Assembly: GCA_035506135.1 (NCBI GenBank)
Contig: DATJPY010000110.1
Coordinates: forward strand, 1 to 22,642
Source: DATJPY01 sp035506135
Lineage (GTDB): Bacteria; Myxococcota_A; UBA9160; PR03
Direction of reading: 5' to 3'
DNA length: 22,642 nucleotides
The translations under genes and the position numbers were made by a program. Below the pieces are notes generated by a model. That model had not been told where the DNA came from. It did no database searches and saw nothing but the letters and a program-made list of their open reading frames with translations. Positions 15,156-22,642 of the stretch are shown here, one piece after another; the first letter of the stretch is position 1, and the number at the start of each line of letters is the position of its first letter.

Positions 15156-16610
15156 GTGCCGTTCGAGACCGTGCTCGAGCTGCGCGACGCGCTCGACGGC
15201 GGTCGCGCCTCGGCGGCCGAGCTCGCCGGCCGCGCGCTGGCGCGCGCCGCCGAGACGGCGGATCTCGGCGCCTTCGTGCGGCTGCGCCCCGAGGACGCGC
15301 TGCGCGAGGCGGCCGAGTCCGACGCCCGCCGGGCGCGCGGCGAGCGGCTCTCGGCGCTCGACGGCGTCCCGATCGCGATCAAGGACAACCTGATCCAGGA
15401 GGGCGAGCCCTGCGGCTGCGCGTCGCGCATCCTCGAGGGCTTCGTCGCCCCCTACCAGGGCACGCAGGTCGCGCGGCTGCGCGCCGCCGGCGCCGTGATC
15501 GTCGGGCGCACCAACATGGACGAGTTCGCGATGGGCTCGTCGACGGAGAACTCGGCCCGGGGGCCGACGCGCAATCCGTGGGACCGCGAGCGCGTGCCGG
15601 GCGGATCCTCGGGCGGATCCGCGGCCGCGGTGGCCGCCGGGATCGTTCCGGCTGCGCTCGGCAGCGACACGGGAGGGTCGATCCGCCTGCCCGCGTCGCT
15701 CTCGGGCGTCGTCGGGCTGAAGCCGACCTACGGCCGCGTGTCGCGCTACGGCCTGGTCGCGTTCGCGTCCTCGCTCGACCAGGTGGGCCCGCTGGCGCGG
15801 ACGGCCGCCGACTGCGCGCTCGTGCTGGAGGCAATCGCGGGCCACGACCCGGCCGACTCGACCTCGCTGCGCGATCCGGTTCCTCACTACACGGAGGCGT
15901 TGTCAGGCTCGGTGGAGGGGCTGCGAATCGGGCTCCCGCGCGAGTTCTTCGAGGAGCGCGGCGCCGACCCCGCCGTGCTCGCCTGCGTGCGCGAGGCGGT
16001 GGCGGAGCTCGAGCGCGCGGGCGCCCGGGCGGTCGAGATCTCGCTGCCCCACACCCGGCACGCGGTCGCGACCTACTACCTGATCGCGACGGCGGAGGCC
16101 TCGAGCAACCTGGCCCGATACGACGGCGTCCGCTACGGGCGCCGCGCCGCGGCCTCCTCGCTCGGCGAGATGTACCGGCGCACCCGCTCCGAGGGCTTCG
16201 GCCCCGAGGTGAAGCGGCGCATCCTGCTCGGCACGTACGTGCTGTCCGCCGGCTACTACGACGCCTACTATCGCAAGGCGATGAAGGTGCGCACGCTCTT
16301 GCGCCGCGACTTCGAGGCGGCGTGGGACCGCTGCGACGCGATCGTCTCGCCGACCTCGCCGGAGGTCGCCTTCCGGCTGGGCGAGAAGTCCAAGGACCCG
16401 CTGCGCATGTATCTCTCCGACATCTACACGGTGTCGGCGAACCTGGCGGGGCTCCCGGCCGTCTCGGTGCCGTGCGGCTTCGCGCGCGCGCTCCCGGTCG
16501 GGCTGCAGCTCATCGGCCGCGCGCTCGACGAGGAGACGCTCTTGCGGGCGGCCGACGCCTACCAGCGCCGCACGGCGTGGCACGCCGCGCGCCCCGAAGC
16601 GGTCCGATGA
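15156..16610 (+). CDS. gatA: Asp-tRNA(Asn)/Glu-tRNA(Gln) amidotransferase subunit A
   Basis: A 484-residue amidase-signature enzyme that hydrolyses glutamine and supplies ammonia to GatB. The Ser-cisSer-Lys triad is present: Lys76 in AIKDNL, Ser151 in GGSSGGSAAAVAAG and Ser175 in DTGGSIRLPAS, with the same spacing as in the Staphylococcus aureus enzyme (79/154/178). GLKPTYGRVSRYGLVAFASSLDQVGP follows directly and the C-terminal half (RILLGTYVLSAGYYDAYYRKA, PTSPEVAF, NLAGLPAVSVPCG, GLQLIG) is complete. The start is GTG 15156, one base after the gatC stop. The end overlaps gatB in an ATGA arrangement, a sign of translational coupling for subunits of one complex. Confidence 0.97.
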   Translation: MPFETVLELRDALDGGRASAAELAGRALARAAETADLGAFVRLRPEDALREAAESDARRARGERLSALDGVPIAIKDNLIQEGEPCGCASRILEGFVAPYQGTQVARLRAAGAVIVGRTNMDEFAMGSSTENSARGPTRNPWDRERVPGGSSGGSAAAVAAGIVPAALGSDTGGSIRLPASLSGVVGLKPTYGRVSRYGLVAFASSLDQVGPLARTAADCALVLEAIAGHDPADSTSLRDPVPHYTEALSGSVEGLRIGLPREFFEERGADPAVLACVREAVAELERAGARAVEISLPHTRHAVATYYLIATAEASSNLARYDGVRYGRRAAASSLGEMYRRTRSEGFGPEVKRRILLGTYVLSAGYYDAYYRKAMKVRTLLRRDFEAAWDRCDAIVSPTSPEVAFRLGEKSKDPLRMYLSDIYTVSANLAGLPAVSVPCGFARALPVGLQLIGRALDEETLLRAADAYQRRTAWHAARPEAVR

Positions 16611-18097
16611 GCCCGGCACCCGCCGCGCACCCCGACTACGAGGTGGTGATCGGCCTCGAGGTGCACGTGCACCTCGCCACCGAGTCCAAGCTCTTCAGCC
16701 CGGCTCCGGTGCGCTACGGCGACGCGCCCAACCACGACGTCCACCCCGTCGACCTCGGGCTCCCCGGCGTGCTGCCCGTGCTCAACGCGCGCGCCGTCGA
16801 TCTCGGCATCCGCGCCGCGCTCGCCACCCACTGCAAGGTGCATCCGCGCTCGATCTTCGCGCGCAAGAACTACTTCTACCCCGATCTCCCGAAGGGCTAC
16901 CAGATCTCGCAGTACGAAGAGCCGCTGGCGACGGGCGGCTGGCTCGAGATCGAGGTCGACGGGCGCGCGATCCGCGTCGGGGTCACGCGAATCCACCTCG
17001 AGGAGGACGCCGGCAAGTCGATCCACGAGGACGCGATCGCGGGCCGCGAGGGCTCGCACGTCGACCTGAACCGCGCCGGCGTCCCGCTGCTCGAGATCGT
17101 GTCGGAGCCCGACCTCCGCTCGCCGGAAGAGGCCGGCGCCTACCTGCGCGCGCTGCGCCAGACGCTGCGCTACGCGGGCGTGTCGGACGCCGATCTCGAG
17201 AAGGGCCAGTTCCGCTGCGACGCCAACGTCTCGCTGCGCCGGCACGGCGCGTCGGCCCTCGGCACCCGCACGGAGCTCAAGAACCTGAACAGCTTCCGCT
17301 TCGTCGAGGACGCCCTGCGCGCCGAGATCCGGCGGCAGGCAGCGGTCCTCGACGCGGGCGACTCGGTGCAGCAGGCCACCATGCACTACGACAGCGAGCG
17401 CGGCACCACGCGCGTGATGCGCACCAAGGAGAACGCGGACGACTACCGCTACTTCCCGGATCCCGACCTGATCCCGCTCGCGCTCGACCCGGCGGCGGTC
17501 GAGGCGGCGCGGCGCGCGCTGCCGGAGCTGCCGGACGCGAGGCGCGCGCGCTTCGCGCGGGAGTACGGGCTCCCGGCCTACGACACGAGCCTGCTGACCG
17601 AGAGCCGCGCGCTGGCCGACTTCTTCGAGGCCGCCGTCCGGAGCATGCCGGCCCGGAGCGGCGAGCCGGGCGCGACCGCGAAGCGCGTCGCCAACTGGAT
17701 GCTGCGCGACGTCCTCGCCCAGCTCAAGGAGGGCGACCGCGAGATCGACGCGACGCGCCTCGCGCCGGAGGCGCTCGCGAAGCTGGTCGCGCTCGTCGAG
17801 GAGGGGCGCGTGACGGCGGCGAGCGCGCGTCCGCTCGTCGCCGAGCTGATGGAGCGGGGCGGAGATCCCGAGGCGCTGGTGCGCGAGCGCGGGCTCGAAG
17901 CGGTGTCCGACGCGTCGGAGATCGAGCGCGCAGCGGACGAGGCGATCGCCGCGCACCCGGACGTGGCCGCCCAGGTCCGCGCCGGCGAGGCGAAGGGGCT
18001 GAACTTCCTGATGGGCCAGGTGATGAAGCGCACCGGAGGCAAGGCGGACCCCAAGCGGGTGCGCGAGATCCTCGCGCGCCGCGTGGCGGCCCGCTGA
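16607..18097 (+). CDS. gatB: Asp-tRNA(Asn)/Glu-tRNA(Gln) amidotransferase subunit B
   Basis: A 496-residue subunit that phosphorylates the misacylated tRNA and uses the ammonia from GatA to make the amide. The catalytic cradle is intact: VIGLEVHVHL, SIFARKNYFYPDLPKGYQISQYEEP, HLEEDAGKS, DLNRAGVPLLEIVSEPDL, ADLEKGQFRCDANVSLR and GTRTELKNLNSFRFVEDAL. From about residue 350 come the helical and YqeY-like tail domains that bind tRNA, ending with GLNFLMGQVMKRTGGKADPKRVREIL. Full length for the family. ATG 16607 overlaps the gatA stop by four bases, and its TGA shares one base with the ATG of the following AsmA-like gene. Confidence 0.97.
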   Translation: MSPAPAAHPDYEVVIGLEVHVHLATESKLFSPAPVRYGDAPNHDVHPVDLGLPGVLPVLNARAVDLGIRAALATHCKVHPRSIFARKNYFYPDLPKGYQISQYEEPLATGGWLEIEVDGRAIRVGVTRIHLEEDAGKSIHEDAIAGREGSHVDLNRAGVPLLEIVSEPDLRSPEEAGAYLRALRQTLRYAGVSDADLEKGQFRCDANVSLRRHGASALGTRTELKNLNSFRFVEDALRAEIRRQAAVLDAGDSVQQATMHYDSERGTTRVMRTKENADDYRYFPDPDLIPLALDPAAVEAARRALPELPDARRARFAREYGLPAYDTSLLTESRALADFFEAAVRSMPARSGEPGATAKRVANWMLRDVLAQLKEGDREIDATRLAPEALAKLVALVEEGRVTAASARPLVAELMERGGDPEALVRERGLEAVSDASEIERAADEAIAAHPDVAAQVRAGEAKGLNFLMGQVMKRTGGKADPKRVREILARRVAAR

Positions 18098-19833
18098 TGC
18101 GCCTCGTGCGCCGACTGCTGCTGGCCGCGATCGCGCTCGCGGTGCTCGCATCCGCGGCGCTCGCGCTCTGGCTGCCGCGCTACGTCGCGAGCCCCGCCTT
18201 CGACGCGCGCCTGCGCCGCGCCATCTCCTCGGCGATCGGCCGCGAGGTCGCCTGGGGAGGCCTCTCGGTCGGGCTGATCCCGCCGCGGCTCATCGCGTCG
18301 AAGGCGCGGGTCGGTGCGCCGGAGGCGCCTGCCCTCGAGGCGGAGCGCATCGAGCTGCGGCTCGCGCTCCTGCCGCTGCTCGCGCGCGCCGTGGTCGTCG
18401 ACTCGCTCGCGCTCGACGGCCTCTCGCTGCACCTGGTTCGCAGCCCGGCAGGAATCGAGTGGGGCGGCGCGGCCGAAGCGACGCCCGCCCCCGCTGCGGC
18501 TGCGACGCCGCCCCGGGACGGAGAGCCCAAGCACGCCGGCAGCGACGTCTCCCTCGCGGTGCGCTCGGTGCGCGTCGCGAGCTCGAGCGTCGCGCTCACC
18601 GACCGCACCGTCGCACCGCCCGCCACGCTCGGGCTCACGGAGGTGGCGGCGACCGTGCGCGGGACCGGGCCCGACGCGCCGCTCGATCTCGAGCTCGCGG
18701 CGCACGTCGCGGCCGGTGGCGAGCTCCGCGGCGAGGGGCGGCTCGAGCCGGGCGGACCGCTCGATGTGACGCTGACGCTCGACGGTGTCGGGCTCGCGCC
18801 CTTCGCGCCGTGGCTCGGCGCGAGCCTGCACCTGGGAGGCCGCGCGTCCGGCCAGCTCCGCGCGCGAGGTCCGTGGCGCGCCCCGGAGCAGCTCGACGCG
18901 GACCTCCGCGTCGGCGACGCCGACGTGCGGGTCGGCGAGGTCGGCGTCAAGGGCCCGATCGCCGCACGCGCCGCCCTGCTGCACGCGCAGGGCACCTTCT
19001 CGATCGACGCCACCGGCGCGGAGCTGGTGTACGGCGGCGCGTTCCACAAGCCGCCCGGCGCGCCGGCCACCGCCGAGGGCAGGCTCGCGGCGCAGCCCGA
19101 CGGCAAGATCGGCGTCGACGCGGTGAAGCTCTCGATCAAGAACATGGGCGGGGAGGGGCGCCTCGCGCCGGGCTCGGCGGTGCAGCTCGCGCTCGACGAT
19201 CCGGCGTGGCTCGAGGGCGACCTCGAGGGGCTGCTCGCGCGGCCGGAGCGCCCGCTCGCCGGAGCGCGCGGTCGCGTCGCATTCGCGACCGGCCGCGGCC
19301 GCTTCCCGGGCGTCTCGCCGCTGCGGCTCGCCTTCGAGAGCCTCGGCCGCATCCGCGCGGCCGCGGAGGTGGTGGCGTCGAGCGAGCGCAAGCTCGAGCC
19401 GTTCGAGGGCGACCGCTTCGACGCGCTCGGCGGCTCGTTCCGCGTCGGCGACGGGCTCGCCCGCACCGACGACTTCGCGCTGCGCTACCCCGGCTACGCC
19501 CTCGGGCTCCGGGGCTCGATCGGGCTGGACGATGAGAGGCTCGCGATGGTGGGCACGCTCTCGCTCTCGGAATCGCTGCTCGCGGCGCTCGGGGCGGACG
19601 CGAAGGGGGGGCGCGCGCTCCCGCTGGCGCGCATCGGCGGGACCGTGTCGGACCCGAAGGTCGAGGTCGAGGAGGAGGCCGCGGTGGCGTTCGCGGCGAC
19701 CCTCGCGCTCGGCGCCAAGCGCGGGAAGCTCGAGCGCAAGCTCGACCAGCAGCTCGGCGAAGGCTCCGGCAAGCAGATCCTCGATGCGCTCGGCGGGCTC
19801 CTGCAGCGCTCGCAGCCGAAGGAACGGCCGTGA
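18097..19833 (+). CDS. AsmA-family-like envelope protein
   Basis: A 578-residue protein anchored by one N-terminal membrane helix (about 5-24, LLLAAIALAVLASAALALWL). The next stretch, PRYVASPAFDARLRRAISSAIGREVAWGGLSVGLIPPRLIASKARVG, is the typical AsmA/DUF748 opening, followed by long beta-rich repeats in the periplasm (ELRLALLPLLARAVVVDSLALDGLSLHLVR, and others) and a C-terminal part (VGDGLARTDDFALRYPGYALGLRGSIGLDDERL, then PLARIGGTVSDPKVEVEEE) that matches the C-terminal AsmA region. Proteins of this type are linked to outer-membrane biogenesis and phospholipid transport between membranes. A low-complexity Ala/Pro linker lies near 128-145. It overlaps gatB by one base and mtnA by four, so it is within the gat transcription unit although its role is unrelated. 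Confidence 0.8.
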   Translation: MRLVRRLLLAAIALAVLASAALALWLPRYVASPAFDARLRRAISSAIGREVAWGGLSVGLIPPRLIASKARVGAPEAPALEAERIELRLALLPLLARAVVVDSLALDGLSLHLVRSPAGIEWGGAAEATPAPAAAATPPRDGEPKHAGSDVSLAVRSVRVASSSVALTDRTVAPPATLGLTEVAATVRGTGPDAPLDLELAAHVAAGGELRGEGRLEPGGPLDVTLTLDGVGLAPFAPWLGASLHLGGRASGQLRARGPWRAPEQLDADLRVGDADVRVGEVGVKGPIAARAALLHAQGTFSIDATGAELVYGGAFHKPPGAPATAEGRLAAQPDGKIGVDAVKLSIKNMGGEGRLAPGSAVQLALDDPAWLEGDLEGLLARPERPLAGARGRVAFATGRGRFPGVSPLRLAFESLGRIRAAAEVVASSERKLEPFEGDRFDALGGSFRVGDGLARTDDFALRYPGYALGLRGSIGLDDERLAMVGTLSLSESLLAALGADAKGGRALPLARIGGTVSDPKVEVEEEAAVAFAATLALGAKRGKLERKLDQQLGEGSGKQILDALGGLLQRSQPKERP

Positions 19834-20888
19834 GGGGCGGCGACTGGTTCACGCTGCGCTGGCAGGACGACGCCGTGGTGATGCTCGACCAGCGGCTGCT
19901 CCCGCGGCAGGAGCGCTACGTGACGCTGCGGAGCGTCGAGGAGGTGGCGCGCGCGATCGAGACGATGACGGTGCGCGGGGCCCCGGCGATCGGCTGCGCC
20001 GCCGCGCTCGGCGTCGCGCTCGGTGCGCTCCAGAGCCGCGCCGCGAGCGCCGACGCGCTGCGCCGCGACCTCGAGCGCGACGTGGAGCGGCTGGCGCGTA
20101 CCCGCCCGACGGCGGTGAACCTCTTCTGGGCGCTCGGCTGCATGCGCGAGGCGTTCGAGCGGGCGGCCGCGGCGCCGGGCGCGGACGTCGCATCGCTGCG
20201 CAAGCAGATCGTGGAGGCCGCGCAGCGCCTCGTCGAGGAGGACGTTGCGATCTGCCGCGCGATCGGCCGCTCGGGCCTCGAGGTGGTGCCGCCGAACGCG
20301 CGCATCCTGACCCACTGCAACGCCGGCGCGCTGGCGACGGGCGGCTACGGCACCGCGCTCGGCGTGGTGCGTGCCGCCTTCGAGGCGGGTCGGGGCGTCT
20401 CGGTGCTGGCCGACGAGACGCGCCCCTTCCTGCAGGGCGCGCGGCTCACGGCCTGGGAGCTCGCGCGCGACGGCATCCCGGTCACCGTCATCGCCGACGT
20501 CATGGCGGGCCATCTCATGAAGCAGGGCGAGATCGACGTGGTGCTGGTGGGCGCCGACCGCATCGCCGCGAACGGCGACGTCGCCAACAAGATCGGAACC
20601 TACGCGCTCGCGGTGCTCGCCCGCGAGCACCGCATCCCCTTCTACGTGGCGGCTCCGCTCTCGACCCTCGACCTGGCGACCGCGAGCGGCGACGCCATCC
20701 CGATCGAGGAGCGCGGTCGAAGCGAGCTGGCGCGCGTCGGCGAGACCGAGGTCGTGCCGGAGGGCGTTCCCGTGCGGCATCCGGCCTTCGACGTGACGCC
20801 GAGCCGCCTGGTGGACGGAATCATCACGGAGCGCGGCGTCGCGCGGGCGCCGTACGCGGAGAGCCTGCGCGGGCTCGCCGCGCGGTGA
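19830..20888 (+). CDS. mtnA: S-methyl-5-thioribose-1-phosphate isomerase
   Basis: A 352-residue enzyme of methionine salvage that converts methylthioribose 1-phosphate to methylthioribulose 1-phosphate. It belongs to the eIF2B-alpha-like fold. Signatures are TVRGAPAIGCAAALG, RPTAVNLFWAL, THCNAGALATGGYGTALG with the catalytic Cys163, DETRPFLQGARLTAWEL, LVGADRIAANGDVANKIGTYALA with the catalytic Asp243, and FDVTPSRLVDGIITERGV. The Cys and Asp match Cys160 and Asp240 of the Bacillus subtilis enzyme. The start is GTG 19830, overlapping the stop of the AsmA-like gene as GTGA. No other methionine salvage gene is in the window. Confidence 0.95.
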   Translation: MRGGDWFTLRWQDDAVVMLDQRLLPRQERYVTLRSVEEVARAIETMTVRGAPAIGCAAALGVALGALQSRAASADALRRDLERDVERLARTRPTAVNLFWALGCMREAFERAAAAPGADVASLRKQIVEAAQRLVEEDVAICRAIGRSGLEVVPPNARILTHCNAGALATGGYGTALGVVRAAFEAGRGVSVLADETRPFLQGARLTAWELARDGIPVTVIADVMAGHLMKQGEIDVVLVGADRIAANGDVANKIGTYALAVLAREHRIPFYVAAPLSTLDLATASGDAIPIEERGRSELARVGETEVVPEGVPVRHPAFDVTPSRLVDGIITERGVARAPYAESLRGLAAR

Positions 20889-20890
20889 GC

Positions 20891-20896
20891 GGGAGG
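20891..20896 (+). promoter_or_regulatory. Ribosome binding site of ilvE
   Basis: GGGAGG lies 4 nt before the ATG at 20901, inside the 12-nt spacer after mtnA. It supports this ATG as the start. Confidence 0.7.
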
Positions 20897-20900
20897 TCGC

Positions 20901-21833
20901 ATGGCGCAGAGCACGACGCAGGTCCACGGCGAGAAGATCTGGATGGATGGCGAGCTGGTGGCCTGGGACCAGGCCACCGTGCACGTGCTCACGCACACGC
21001 TGCACTACGGCCTCGGCGTCTTCGAGGGGATCCGCTGCTACCGCACGGCGAGCGGGCGATCCGCGATCTTCCGGCTGGCCGAGCACGTGCGGAGGCTCTT
21101 CGAGTCCGCGCACATCAATCTGATGAAGGTGCCGTTCGCGCCGGAGCGCATCGAGTCGGCCGTCGCCGAGACGCTGCGCGCGAACCGGCTCGAGGAGGGA
21201 TACATCCGGCCGCTCGTCTTCATCGGGCACGGTGCGATGGGCTTGAACCCCGGCGACAACCCGATCCGCGTAGCGATCGCCAGCTGGCCCTGGGGCAAGT
21301 ACCTGGGCGACGAGGGGATGGAGCGCGGCATCCGCGCCAAGGTCTCGACCTTCTCGCGCCACCACGTGAACGCGAAGATGACCAAGGGCAAGACGTGCGG
21401 CGACTACGTGAACTCGATCCTCGCCAAGCGCGAGGCGCTGCTCGACGGCTACGACGAGGCGATCCTGCTCGACACGCAGGGCCTCGTCGCCGAGGCGAGC
21501 GGCGAGAACCTGTTCGCCGTGCGCGACGGCGCCCTCCGCACGCCGCCGCTGGCCGGCGTGCTCGGCGGCATCACGCGCGACGCCGTCATCACGCTGGCGC
21601 GCGACAAGGGCATCCCGGTGGTCGAGGCCGGCATCACCCGCGACGAGCTCTACATCGCCGACGAGGTGTTCCTGACCGGGACGGCGGCCGAGGTCACCCC
21701 GATCCGCGAGATCGATCGCCGCGCGATCGGCAGCGGCTCGCGCGGCCCGGTGACGCGGCTCCTGCAGACCGCGTTCTTCGACGTGGTCACCGGCCGGGAT
21801 CGCAAGTACGAGAGGTGGCTCACCTATCTATGA
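20901..21833 (+). CDS. ilvE: Branched-chain amino acid aminotransferase
   Basis: A 310-residue fold-type IV PLP enzyme that makes or degrades Leu, Ile and Val by transamination with 2-oxoglutarate/glutamate. The motifs are those of bacterial IlvE: WMDGELVAWDQATVHVLTHTLHYGLGVFEGIRCY, IRPLVF, GKTCGDYVNSILAKREALLDGYDEAILLD with Lys164 in the place of the PLP lysine, EASGENLF, GGITRDAVITLARDKGI, and DEVFLTGTAAEVTPIREID. The end, GPVTRLLQTAFFDVVTGRDRKYERWLTYL, also fits, so the gene is complete. It is the last gene of the gatC to ilvE run. The 88-nt gap to the TetR gene has a GC-only hairpin without a T-run, so I call no terminator there. Confidence 0.95.
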   Translation: MAQSTTQVHGEKIWMDGELVAWDQATVHVLTHTLHYGLGVFEGIRCYRTASGRSAIFRLAEHVRRLFESAHINLMKVPFAPERIESAVAETLRANRLEEGYIRPLVFIGHGAMGLNPGDNPIRVAIASWPWGKYLGDEGMERGIRAKVSTFSRHHVNAKMTKGKTCGDYVNSILAKREALLDGYDEAILLDTQGLVAEASGENLFAVRDGALRTPPLAGVLGGITRDAVITLARDKGIPVVEAGITRDELYIADEVFLTGTAAEVTPIREIDRRAIGSGSRGPVTRLLQTAFFDVVTGRDRKYERWLTYL

Positions 21834-21900
21834 GCCGCGGCGGCCGGGCGCGCCCCGGCGCCCGCGCCCGCCGGCACGCGTCGACCGCCCCTTGTTTTCT

Positions 21901-21914
21901 ACTTGCGAGTAAGT
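21901..21914 (+). promoter_or_regulatory. Candidate TetR operator
   Basis: ACTTGC-GA-GTAAGT is an inverted repeat with five of six positions paired, 8 nt before the ATG of the TetR gene. It lies in an AT-richer patch (21892-21921) that also holds TTGTTT at 21892-21897 as a possible -35 box. Similar ACTTAC-N2-GTAAGT palindromes are known operators for some TetR regulators. Binding by the adjacent regulator is an inference. Confidence 0.4.
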
Positions 21915-21921
21915 CGAATCC

Positions 21922-22611
21922 ATGACAGCATGGCCAGCGATGGTTTCCGAGGCTGCCGCGCAACGACCGGCCAAGGCCGAACGCACCCGCGCCGCGATCC
22001 TCGCCGCCGGCGAGGGCGCCTTCGCGAGGCGCGGCTACGCGGCGACGCGGCTCGAGGACGTCGCGGACGCCGTGGGCGTGAAGCGGGCCGCCCTGTTCTA
22101 CTACTTCCGCGACAAGCAGGCGCTCTACGACGCGGTGATCGAGGAGGCGTTCCGCGAGCTCGTCGCGCGCTTGGAAGCGGCGCTCTCCGGCGCGGGCCCG
22201 ATCGCCCCGCGCGTCGAGGCGGCCGTCGAGACGTGGGTCGACGCGATCGAGGCGCGGCCCGCGCTGGCGCGCCTGATCCTCCGCCACGCGGCCGACGCCG
22301 AGGAGCGTCCCGCGACCCCCCTCTTTCCCGCGGCCGAGCGGCTGCTGCGGATGGCCTGGGCGCTCTTCGAGGAGGGCCGCCGCCGGGGAGAGCTCGAGCC
22401 GCTGCACGACGACCCCTTCCACGCCGCGAGCGCGCTGATCGGGGCCACGGTCTTCTACGTCTCGGCGCTGGCGCCGCTGCTCCCGCTCGGCGGCTTCGAT
22501 CCCCTGGCGCCGGAGCAGATGGCGGCGCACAAGCGCGACGCGCTGCGCACCGCGCGGCGCCTGCTGGGGATCCGAGCACCTCGACCCATGCGAAGGAGGA
22601 CATCGCGATGA
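21922..22611 (+). CDS. TetR/AcrR-family transcriptional regulator
   Basis: A 229-residue DNA-binding regulator. Residues about 17-64 (AERTRAAILAAGEGAFARRGYAATRLEDVADAVGVKRAALFYYFRDKQALYDAVIEEAF) form the TetR helix-turn-helix with the conserved YYFRDK end. The C-terminal helical domain (about 75-220) is the ligand-binding and dimer part; it is not similar enough to a known subgroup to name the effector. No Shine-Dalgarno is visible; ATG 21922 is used, and the in-frame ATG at 21940 is an equal alternative. Its stop overlaps the start of the next gene as ATGA, so it probably controls and is cotranscribed with that gene. The operator candidate upstream suggests autoregulation. Confidence 0.9.
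   Translation: MTAWPAMVSEAAAQRPAKAERTRAAILAAGEGAFARRGYAATRLEDVADAVGVKRAALFYYFRDKQALYDAVIEEAFRELVARLEAALSGAGPIAPRVEAAVETWVDAIEARPALARLILRHAADAEERPATPLFPAAERLLRMAWALFEEGRRRGELEPLHDDPFHAASALIGATVFYVSALAPLLPLGGFDPLAPEQMAAHKRDALRTARRLLGIRAPRPMRRRTSR
22593..22600 (+). promoter_or_regulatory. Ribosome binding site of the last, partial gene
   Basis: AAGGAGGA, close to the full anti-Shine-Dalgarno match, lies 7 nt before the ATG at 22608 and inside the 3' end of the TetR gene. It is the strongest ribosome binding site in the window and suggests high translation of the next gene. Confidence 0.8.
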
Positions 22612-22642
22612 CCGTCGACTACGAGCCCTTCAGCGCCGCGGT
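22608..22642 (+). CDS. Start of a gene cut by the window edge, possibly cytochrome P450
   Basis: Only about 12 residues are visible (MTVDYEPFSAAV). The start overlaps the TetR stop as ATGA and has a very strong ribosome binding site. The DYxPFS pattern is reminiscent of the first residues of bacterial cytochrome P450 proteins (often D/Y-PFSPEV followed by ADPYPxYxxLR), which frequently follow TetR genes, but 12 residues cannot settle it. Confidence 0.5.
   Translation, partial: MTVDYEPFSAA

Noticed and set aside
21846..21869. GC-only hairpin (GGGCGCG/CGCGCCC) after ilvE considered as a terminator.
   Set aside because: The stem is only 7 bp with a 10-nt loop and no T-run follows; such pairs are common by chance at this GC content.
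22608..22642. Naming the last gene as a cytochrome P450.
   Set aside because: Only 12 residues are visible; the resemblance is kept as a hint and not as an assignment.

Overview
The window is a GC-rich (roughly 70% by eye) chromosomal segment packed with genes and almost free of non-coding DNA; no gap exceeds 300 bases. The codon use, the frequent GTG starts, a PEP-CTERM protein pair, gatCAB, and a TetR gene with a possible P450 behind it suggest an uncultured Gram-negative bacterium of the old deltaproteobacterial kind (Myxococcota or Desulfobacterota-like). This taxonomic guess is an inference and is not proven by any marker here. I saw no rRNA, tRNA, CRISPR, insertion sequence or phage gene.

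Layout. (1) 1-1486, plus: two tandem paralogous PEP-CTERM secreted proteins, the first cut by the window edge, with a textbook intrinsic terminator between them. (2) 1493-2581, minus: D-alanine--D-alanine ligase, convergent with the PEP-CTERM pair. (3) 2630-7970, plus: a compact run made of a LarE-type ATP-dependent sulfur transferase, an Ntn-hydrolase (peptidase C45-like) homologue that seems to lack its nucleophile, a lipoprotein with a PHP/DUF3604 domain, and a GT39/ArnT-like membrane glycosyltransferase. (4) 12570-7964, minus: a 1112-residue exported multidomain protein with a second PHP-type domain, followed by a secreted HEAT-repeat protein whose best start is a CTG overlapping the upstream stop. 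(5) 14773-12746, minus: a DEAD-box RNA helicase and a LOG-family (TIGR00730) nucleotide phosphoribohydrolase. (6) 14852-21833, plus: gatC-gatA-gatB-asmA-like-mtnA-ilvE, with gaps of 12 nt or less and several stop/start overlaps, so probably one transcription unit. (7) 21922-22642, plus: a TetR regulator with a near-palindromic operator candidate upstream, translationally coupled to a gene that runs off the window.

The housekeeping content covers cell-wall precursor synthesis (Ddl), amidotransferase-dependent Gln-/Asn-tRNA formation (GatCAB), methionine salvage (MtnA), branched-chain amino acid metabolism (IlvE) and RNA metabolism (helicase). The less ordinary content is 1-12570: exported PEP-CTERM proteins, two different envelope-directed PHP-fold proteins in converging units, and a LarE without its usual LarB/LarC partners next to an apparently nucleophile-less Ntn-hydrolase relative. 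I found no clearly new defence or mobile system; the best leads are the PHP pair and the LarE/Ntn pair.
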